This document shows positions 31,236 through 36,469 of a stretch of DNA of 36,469 bases, piece by piece. The DNA is from Clostridia bacterium (GTDB taxonomy: Bacteria > Bacillota > Clostridia > Oscillospirales > Acutalibacteraceae): assembly GCA_017434895.1 (NCBI GenBank), contig JAFSGB010000002.1, forward strand, positions 1 to 36,469, written 5' to 3'. The notes under the pieces are model-generated. The model had not been told where the DNA came from. It ran no database searches and worked only from the letters and a program-made list of their open reading frames with translations. The position numbers and the translations under genes were made by a program. Numbering within the stretch: position 1 is the stretch's first letter; every line of letters begins with the position of its first letter.

Positions 31236-33878
31236 TTATTTCTTTAAAGTAGGCATTTCAGCTTCAATAAAATGCTTCCCATAGTAAGCGTTAAGATACA
31301 TCTGCTTGATTTCGCTCATAAGGGGATAACGTGGGTTGGCACCGGTGCACTGGTCGTCAAATGCCTGCTCTACCATTTCGTCAAGGCTTTCGAGGAAGAC
31401 CTTTTCGTCAATGCCGTAATCCTTAATGGTTTTCTTAATGCCTACCTTTTCTTTCAGCTCGTCAATTGCCTTAATTAGGTTTTGAAGCTTCTCCTCGTCG
31501 GTTTTACCTCCGAGCTTCAAGTAGTCGGCAATCTCGGCATAACGTGCAAGGGTGTGGGGGTGGTCATATTGAGAGAAGGTGCCCATTTTTGCGGGAGCTT
31601 CTGCGGCATTGAAACGAAGAACCTCATCAATCATAAGAGCGTTGGCAACACCATGGGGTAGGTGGTGGAAAGCGCCTAGTTTGTGTGCCATAGAGTGGCA
31701 AACACCCAGAAATGCGTTGGCAAAAGCCATACCGGCCATAGTAGCGGCGTTGGCCATTTTTTCCCTTGCCTCAACATCGGTCTGACCGTTTTTATAAGCA
31801 CGGGGTAGATAGGTGAACACGGTTTTTAATGCTTTAAGAGCTAAACCGTCAGTGTAGTCGGTAGCAAGCATTGCGGCGTAAGCCTCAAGTGCGTGGGTTA
31901 CAGCGTCAATACCAGAAGCAGCGGTAAGGCCTTTCGGTGCAGACATATGGAAATCTGTGTCTATAATAGCCATATTGGGAAGTAGCTCGTAGTCAGCCAA
32001 GGGGTATTTAACACCACTGTTTTCATCGGTAATAACTGCAAAAGGTGTAACCTCGGAGCCGGTACCGGCTGAGGTGGGAATAGCAATAAAATAAGCTTTT
32101 TCACCCATCTTTGGGAATGTGTACACACGCTTTCTGATATCAATAAAGCGCATTGCCATGTCCATAAAGTCAGCCTCGGGATGCTCATACATTACCCACA
32201 TTATCTTTGCAGCGTCCATAGCTGAGCCGCCTCCAAGAGCAATAATGGTGTCGGGTTTAAATGCAGACATTTGAGCAGCACCTTCTTTGGCGTTGCCAAG
32301 GGTTGGGTCAGGCTGAACATTAAAGAATGTGGTGTGTGCAATACCCATTTCGTCAAGCTTGTCGGTAACGGGCTTGGTGTAGCCGTTTTCATAAAGGAAA
32401 GTGTCGGTTACGATGAAAGCACGTTTTTTATTCATTACGTGTTTTAATTCGTCTAAAGCTACGGGTAGGCAGCCTCTCTTAATATAAACCTTTTCAGGAG
32501 CACGGAACCAAAGCATATTTTCCCTTCTTTCAGCTACTGTTTTAATATTAATAAGGTGTTTTACTCCAACATTTTCGGAAACACTGTTTCCACCCCAAGA
32601 GCCACAGCCCAATGTAAGGGAGGGAGCAAGCTTGAAGTTGTAAAGGTCTCCGATACCGCCGTGAGAGGAGGGTGTATTAACAAGTATACGGCAGGTTTTC
32701 ATACGGTTGGCAAATTCTGCGAGCTTTTCTTGCTCGGTAACTTCATTTAGATAAATGGAGGAGGTGTGACCGTAACCGCCGTCGGCAACTAATTGCTCAG
32801 CCTTGTTTAAAGCGTCGGCGAAATCGGTTGCCTTGTACATTGCAAGAACGGGGGAAAGCTTTTCATGAGCAAATTCTTCAGAAAGTTCAACACTCTCAAC
32901 CTCGCCGATAAGGATTTTAGTGCCTTCGGGAACCTTAACACCCGAAAGCTCGGCAATCTTAGCGGCAGACTGACCGACGATTTTAGCATTGAGCGCACCG
33001 TTGATAATAATTGTTTTTCTTACCTTCTCGGTTTCGTCATCGTTGAGGAAGTAACAACCGCGAGCGGCAAATTCGGTCTTGACAGCATCGTAAATCTCTG
33101 GCATAACGATTACCGACTGCTCAGAAGCACAAATCATACCGTTATCAAAGGTCTTGGAATGAATGATTGAATTAACTGCAAGCAAAATGTCGGCAGAGTT
33201 ATCAATAATAGCAGGAGTGTTACCTGCACCAACGCCTAAAGCAGGCTTACCACTGGAATAAGCTGCCTTAACCATTCCGGGACCACCGGTAGCGAGGATA
33301 ATGTCAGCCTCCTTCATAACGGTATTGGTCATATCAAGACTCGGCACATCAATCCAGTCAATAATACCCTCGGGTGCACCGGCAGCAACTGCAGCCTCTA
33401 AAACTAATTTGGCAGCAGCAATGGTGCTGTTTTTAGCACGGGGGTGAGGGGAGATAATAATTGCATTACGGGTTTTCAGAGCAATTAAGCACTTAAATAT
33501 TGCAGTAGAGGTGGGGTTGGTTGTGGGGATAACTGCTGCAATAACACCGATTGGTTCAGCAATCTTCTTAATACCATATGCCTTATCCTCTTCAATAACA
33601 CCACAGGTTTTTGTATCCTTGTAAGCATTGTAAATATATTCTGCGGCATAGTTGTTTTTAATAACCTTATCTTCAACAATACCCATACCGGTTTCTTCAA
33701 CCGCCATTTTAGCTAGGGGTATTCTTGCCTTATTTGCGGCAGAGGCGGCAGCTAAGAAAATTTTATCTACCTTTTCTTGGGTGTAGGTGGCAAAAATCTG
33801 CTGAGCCTTTCTAGTGTTTTTAATCGCAAGCTCAAGTTTTTCAACACAGTCTATAATTTCGTACTGTTTGTTTTCCAT
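31236..33878 (-). CDS. adhE: Bifunctional acetaldehyde-CoA/alcohol dehydrogenase
   Basis: AdhE reduces acetyl-CoA to acetaldehyde and then to ethanol with NADH. The 880-residue protein has an N-terminal CoA-acylating aldehyde dehydrogenase (about 1-440; catalytic C250 in NGMICASEQ) and a C-terminal iron-dependent alcohol dehydrogenase (about 455-870). The latter shows GGGSAMDAAK, GTGSEVTPFAV and the iron-binding HSMAHKLGAFHHLPHG. These proteins form filaments (spirosomes). It has a consensus promoter and a Rex-type operator in its leader, fitting induction when NADH is high. It is followed by an APH-like kinase gene. Confidence 0.97.
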   Translation of the reverse strand: MENKQYEIIDCVEKLELAIKNTRKAQQIFATYTQEKVDKIFLAAASAANKARIPLAKMAVEETGMGIVEDKVIKNNYAAEYIYNAYKDTKTCGVIEEDKAYGIKKIAEPIGVIAAVIPTTNPTSTAIFKCLIALKTRNAIIISPHPRAKNSTIAAAKLVLEAAVAAGAPEGIIDWIDVPSLDMTNTVMKEADIILATGGPGMVKAAYSSGKPALGVGAGNTPAIIDNSADILLAVNSIIHSKTFDNGMICASEQSVIVMPEIYDAVKTEFAARGCYFLNDDETEKVRKTIIINGALNAKIVGQSAAKIAELSGVKVPEGTKILIGEVESVELSEEFAHEKLSPVLAMYKATDFADALNKAEQLVADGGYGHTSSIYLNEVTEQEKLAEFANRMKTCRILVNTPSSHGGIGDLYNFKLAPSLTLGCGSWGGNSVSENVGVKHLINIKTVAERRENMLWFRAPEKVYIKRGCLPVALDELKHVMNKKRAFIVTDTFLYENGYTKPVTDKLDEMGIAHTTFFNVQPDPTLGNAKEGAAQMSAFKPDTIIALGGGSAMDAAKIMWVMYEHPEADFMDMAMRFIDIRKRVYTFPKMGEKAYFIAIPTSAGTGSEVTPFAVITDENSGVKYPLADYELLPNMAIIDTDFHMSAPKGLTAASGIDAVTHALEAYAAMLATDYTDGLALKALKTVFTYLPRAYKNGQTDVEAREKMANAATMAGMAFANAFLGVCHSMAHKLGAFHHLPHGVANALMIDEVLRFNAAEAPAKMGTFSQYDHPHTLARYAEIADYLKLGGKTDEEKLQNLIKAIDELKEKVGIKKTIKDYGIDEKVFLESLDEMVEQAFDDQCTGANPRYPLMSEIKQMYLNAYYGKHFIEAEMPTLKK

Positions 33879-33921
33879 CGAATTTCCTCCTAAAATAGAA
33901 ACGATTTAGAACTTACATAGA

Positions 33922-33939
33922 TTGTTATAACTTTAACAA
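33922..33939 (-). promoter_or_regulatory. Candidate Rex operator in the adhE leader
   Basis: TTGTTA-N6-TAACAA is an 18-bp inverted repeat matching the Rex redox-repressor site, which is known to control adhE in many Bacillota. The symmetry extends outward to 13-bp arms (ACATAGATTGTTA / TAACAATCTATGT, 33915-33946). It lies about 45-60 bases downstream of the predicted transcript start, where a repressor could block elongation; an RNA hairpin is also possible. Confidence 0.75.
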
Positions 33940-33956
33940 TCTATGTGAAAAATTTT

Positions 33957-33982
33957 GCAACATTAATTAAAGTAATGCTGCA
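33957..33982. repeat. Inverted repeat at the adhE transcript start
   Basis: TGCAACATTA and TAATGCTGCA (10-bp arms, one G-U or mismatch) flank 7 bases. Together with the Rex-like palindrome it would fold the adhE leader into two consecutive hairpins. Confidence 0.5.
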
Positions 33983-33990
33983 TTGATTAC

Positions 33991-34019
33991 ATTATACCAG
34001 ATGTTAATTAAAAAGTCAA
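33991..34019 (-). promoter_or_regulatory. adhE promoter
   Basis: On the minus strand TTGACT (34019-34014), 17-base spacer with a TG extension, TATAAT (33996-33991). The predicted start, near 33984, gives a 5' leader of about 105 bases. Confidence 0.85.
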
Positions 34020-34050
34020 TTTGTATTTAATAGTTAAAATGTTCAAAATT

Positions 34051-34080
34051 TGACGAATAATAAAAAATAGATATGTCGAA
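34051..34080 (+). promoter_or_regulatory. Two Spo0A boxes upstream of spo0A
   Basis: TGACGAA (34051-34057) and TGTCGAA (34074-34080) both match the 0A box TGNCGAA exactly, in the same orientation and 23 bases apart. They lie about 125-155 bases upstream of the spo0A start codon and may mediate autoregulation. They are also near the adhE promoter (33991-34019), so they could affect adhE. Confidence 0.6.
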
Positions 34081-34144
34081 TAATGACAAAAAATTATAAA
34101 TTCTGTAATTTTTAAAATTATTTTTCTACTTTTTGCAGAAAAGC

Positions 34145-34173
34145 TTGATTTTTCAATGCAAATATGGTAATAT
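34145..34173 (+). promoter_or_regulatory. spo0A promoter
   Basis: TTGATT (34145-34150), 17-base spacer with a TG extension, TAATAT (34168-34173); AAGGAG follows ahead of ATG 34206. Confidence 0.65.
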
Positions 34174-34205
34174 ATGTAAAAAATAAACAAAGGAGAGTAA
34201 AATCA

Positions 34206-34982
34206 ATGGAAAAACAGTTGAAAATCGTTGTTGCTGACGATTCATCGGAATTAGGGGAGAATTGTGCCAAAACCTTTAAGGCGTATGGTATGCAGGTTTC
34301 CCTTTGCTCTAAAGACGGTTTAAAGGTCCTTGAAAGGGTCAAAGGAGAGGAACCTGACATTGTTTTAGCCGACGTTTTTATGCCCAATTTAGATATATTA
34401 GGTGTTATGAAAAGTCTTAAAGATGATAGCGTGAAGCATAAGCCTATGGTTATGGCAATGTCAAGCTTTGATAATGCGCGTCTCGAAAAGGAACTTATTG
34501 ATGCCGGCGCTGATTACTATTTTTTAAAGCCCTTTGATCTTAATACAGTTGCCGAGCGCATAATTCAGATTTCTGGTTGGAAGAACGAAAAATCACCCTT
34601 GGTTGTAAGGGATAACGTGGTTACTGACACTCAGCTCGAATTAATGATTACCGACATGATTCACCAAATCGGAGTGCCTGCTCATATTAAAGGTTATCAC
34701 TATTTGCGAGAGGCAATTATTCTTTCCATTAAAAACAGTGATATTATAAACTCAGTTACTAAAATTTTGTACCCCACTGTTGCCAAAAAGCACGGCACCA
34801 CCGCATCGCGTGTTGAAAGGGCAATCCGCCACGCTATCGAGGTTGCTTGGGATAGGGGAGATATTGATGTGCTGAATTCCTATTTCGGATATACTATTCA
34901 AAACGAACGTGGCAAGCCCACCAATAGTGAATTTATTGCAATGATAAGTGATAAATTAAGGTTAAAGCTTAAAATTAGTTAG
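34206..34982 (+). CDS. spo0A: Sporulation master regulator Spo0A
   Basis: The 258-residue response regulator has a receiver domain (1-125) with acidic D11/D12, phospho-acceptor D56 in [10 protein letters not shown] and K near 104 (FLKPFD). The Spo0A-specific DNA-binding domain (about 145-258) has [12 protein letters not shown] and [25 protein letters not shown]. Phosphorylated Spo0A switches on sporulation genes, including spoIIG. ATG 34206 is chosen over in-frame ATG 34164 because AAAGGAG lies 10 bases upstream and the protein then begins [13 protein letters not shown] as usual. spoIVB, commonly just upstream in Clostridia, is absent; adhE is divergent. Confidence 0.97.
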   Translation: MEKQLKIVVADDSSELGENCAKTFKAYGMQVSLCSKDGLKVLERVKGEEPDIVLADVFMPNLDILGVMKSLKDDSVKHKPMVMAMSSFDNARLEKELIDAGADYYFLKPFDLNTVAERIIQISGWKNEKSPLVVRDNVVTDTQLELMITDMIHQIGVPAHIKGYHYLREAIILSIKNSDIINSVTKILYPTVAKKHGTTASRVERAIRHAIEVAWDRGDIDVLNSYFGYTIQNERGKPTNSEFIAMISDKLRLKLKIS

Positions 34983-34990
34983 TACATATT

Positions 34991-35093
34991 GGGTGCGGTG
35001 TTTATAAAGTATCTAAAATGGGTCATCAAAACCGCTACCCCTACAACATATAAATAAAAAACTCCCTTGGGGTGCCTGCGATAGAGCAGGTAG
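34991..35093 (+). other. Structured 3' region after spo0A
   Basis: GGGTGCGGT (34991-34999) can pair with ACCGCTACCC (35031-35040, one bulge), and CCTGC-GATAGA-GCAGG forms another small stem at about 35074-35090. The real terminator follows only at 35094, over 100 bases after the spo0A stop. No reading frame longer than a few codons is present. It may be an untranslated tail or a small RNA; I do not recognise a family. Confidence 0.4.
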
Positions 35094-35128
35094 AACGGTA
35101 TAACCTAAAAAACGGTTATACCGTTTTA
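35094..35128 (+). terminator. Terminator after spo0A
   Basis: A perfect 12-bp stem AACGGTATAACC / GGTTATACCGTT (35094-35105 with 35114-35125) is followed by a T-rich tail. Confidence 0.88.
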
Positions 35129-35187
35129 TTTTTCTTAAATCCAACCCCAAGTTGACTTTTCTTCACACAAAATATCTTTTTGATATG

Positions 35188-35230
35188 TTGGAAGCTACAA
35201 AAAATGTGATATAATTATTACAGTGATCAC
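35188..35230 (+). promoter_or_regulatory. Promoter and candidate operator of the XRE regulator gene
   Basis: TTGGAA (35188-35193), 16 bases, extended TG and TATAAT (35210-35215). The perfect palindrome GTGATCAC at 35223-35230 coincides with the predicted transcript start and could be an autoregulatory operator. Confidence 0.55.
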
Positions 35231-35256
35231 GAAAATACTTTCAAGGAGGTAACCTT

Positions 35257-36342
35257 ATGAATATTGGTACGAATATATATACGCTACGAAAGGAAAAGAA
35301 AATAACACAAGCGCAACTTGCCGAAAAGCTTGGTGTTTCGGAACAGGCTATTTCAAAATGGGAGAATGATCAATGTGCTCCCGATGTCAGTCTATTCCCA
35401 ATCATCGCGGAATTTTTTGGTGTCTCCATAGATCGTCTTTTTGGGTATCATACAAGCAGCTATAATGATGATGTGGAAGCAATTATGAAGGCTGCCGACG
35501 ACAGCATGGACACATATAAGGAAATTGAAATTATCAGCGAGGGCTTGAAAAAGTACCCAAACAGTCCTGATTTGAAAATCTACCTTGCCTTTTCTCTGTC
35601 TATGGTCAATCGTTTTTCAAACGATGAGAAGGAAAAAAAGGAGTCAATCGAAAAAGCTATTAAGGTTTGCAAAGAAGTGGTAAATTCTTGTGGAAACATC
35701 GAACAAGTAGACCGAGCTCTTAATATGTTGCGAATAATATATTGTGAAATAGGTGAATATGAAAAAGCCGTTGATGCGGTGGAAAAAATCGGTGCAAACG
35801 GATATAGACAAAAGATCGTTGGAAAGGCACAAATATTAGAATACCGTAAGGATTATTCAGAGCACGCAAGATTTACAGAAAATAGTTTGTTTGAGTGTTA
35901 TTTGATTATGGATCAACTTTTTGAACTAAAAAGAATAGCATTGCTTCAACAGAAAGAATATGAGAAGGTGCTGTCTTGGTGCCGCGCTCATGAGAAATTG
36001 CTCTCGATCTTTGATGAGGGCTGTGAAGATTTCTACGTGTGCCACAAACTTTGGACCTGTGAGGCAAAAGCACAAGCATACAAAAAGCTTGGTCAAAAAG
36101 ATGAATGTCTACGGGAATTAAAAACATTTGTCTCGCTGACAAAATATCTAAATCAAAATGCAAAGGCTGAAAATTATCAAATCGGTTTACGAAATCCTCT
36201 GTATTTTTCAACAATAGATGATTTGGGTACACAAGAGGAATTTATGACAACGATATATTTTGAAAAGCTATTATCAAAATACGATAGTTTTTTTGATAAC
36301 GATGAGGAATATTTGGATTTTAGGAACGGTCTGATAAAATAA
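35257..36342 (+). CDS. XRE-family regulator with TPR-like C-terminal domain
   Basis: The 361-residue protein has an N-terminal Cro/CI helix-turn-helix (residues 7-60: LRKEKKITQAQLAEKLGVSEQAISKWENDQCAPD and FFGVSIDRLFGYH). The long all-helical remainder (about 75-360) looks like TPR-type repeats (for example EIGEYEKAVDAVEKIGANG and QQKEYEKVLSWCRAHEKLL). This plan resembles regulators that sense peptides or partners through the TPR part. AAGGAGGT precedes the ATG, an unusually strong ribosome site. It is transcribed alone and ends at a GC-rich terminator. The target genes are unknown. Confidence 0.87.
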   Translation: MNIGTNIYTLRKEKKITQAQLAEKLGVSEQAISKWENDQCAPDVSLFPIIAEFFGVSIDRLFGYHTSSYNDDVEAIMKAADDSMDTYKEIEIISEGLKKYPNSPDLKIYLAFSLSMVNRFSNDEKEKKESIEKAIKVCKEVVNSCGNIEQVDRALNMLRIIYCEIGEYEKAVDAVEKIGANGYRQKIVGKAQILEYRKDYSEHARFTENSLFECYLIMDQLFELKRIALLQQKEYEKVLSWCRAHEKLLSIFDEGCEDFYVCHKLWTCEAKAQAYKKLGQKDECLRELKTFVSLTKYLNQNAKAENYQIGLRNPLYFSTIDDLGTQEEFMTTIYFEKLLSKYDSFFDNDEEYLDFRNGLIK

Positions 36343-36348
36343 AATTTC

Positions 36349-36375
36349 GCCCCGCCTCGCGCGGGGCTTCGCTTT
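36349..36375 (+). terminator. GC-rich terminator of the XRE regulator gene
   Basis: The stem GCCCCGC / GCGGGGC (36349-36355 with 36361-36367) with a 5-base loop is followed by TTCGCTTTT, 6 bases after the stop. Confidence 0.85.
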
Positions 36376-36439
36376 TGTGTCCACAAATGCAGTGCTTGTC
36401 AGGAAAAGCAGACGGACTTTCGGGGCGTACAAACCAAAG

Positions 36440-36469
36440 GCTCCCTTGTGTAAAGGGAGCTGACGCCGA
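36440..36469. repeat. Start of an intergenic hairpin repeat at the window end
   Basis: GCTCCCTT (36440-36447) pairs with AAGGGAGC (36453-36460), followed by TGACGCCGA at the edge. The CTCCCTTGTGTAAAGGGAGCTG sequence looks like the short dispersed hairpin repeats common in gut Clostridia; recognition is from memory and only the hairpin is seen directly. The 60 bases before it (36376-36439) hold nothing I can identify. Confidence 0.5.

Noticed and set aside
34075-34083. SigH-type -10 (GTCGAATAA) for spo0A
   Set aside because: It matches the -10 pattern, but no AGGA-type -35 sits at the right distance; the sequence is better read as an 0A box.
34164-34205. Earlier ATG for spo0A at 34164
   Set aside because: It overlaps the -10 region and the ribosome site of the better start at 34206.

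Overview
The window reads as a chromosomal segment of an anaerobic, fermentative, endospore-forming Clostridia (probably Oscillospirales/Ruminococcaceae-like; this placement is inferred from gene content, not from a phylogeny). The evidence is an electron-bifurcating [FeFe]-hydrogenase operon, NfnAB transhydrogenase, AdhE, and the sporulation regulators spoIIGA-sigE and spo0A. There are also class-typical families (DUF5685, DUF1294, TIGR02172-like kinase) and AT-rich intergenic DNA with conventional SigA promoters.

Layout. 1-3838: end of an hndB-like gene, then hndC and hndD, closed by a terminator. 3853-7451: promoter, SAM-I riboswitch, metK and the closely following nfnAB pair. 7543-7619: tRNA-Arg(TCT) with its own promoter and terminator. 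7754-14984: an accessory-looking block made of an AraC-type regulator, three tandem QueG/reductive-dehalogenase-like double [4Fe-4S] proteins and a cytoplasmic clan GH-A-like glycosidase. This block is bracketed by two copies of an unusual repeat built of tiny hairpins separated by a 9-mer whose orientation flips mid-element. 14988-24074 (minus strand): an HprK-like P-loop protein with pyruvate kinase; a membrane protein, Cys-rich DnaJ-like protein and DUF5685 protein; uvrA; a DUF1294 protein; and spoIIGA-sigE. 24214-26415: a CopA-type copper ATPase. 26456-30150 (minus): two fused Wzz/tyrosine-kinase proteins and a membrane-anchored Ig-like protein. 30472-33878 (minus): adhE followed by an APH-like kinase. 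34206-34982: spo0A. 35257-36342: an XRE regulator. The last 100 bases hold the start of another intergenic hairpin repeat.

How it works together. The hydrogenase, Nfn and AdhE together form a redox-balancing set: ferredoxin plus NADH to H2, ferredoxin plus NADH to NADPH, and acetyl-CoA to ethanol. A near-perfect Rex operator lies in the adhE leader. spo0A has two 0A boxes upstream, and spoIIGA has a TTGACA with a 21-bp spacer and nearby 0A-like boxes. That is reminiscent of the long-spacer, Spo0A-activated spoIIG promoter of Bacillus. The most novel-looking material is the hairpin-array repeat family and the cassette it brackets next to the tRNA gene.
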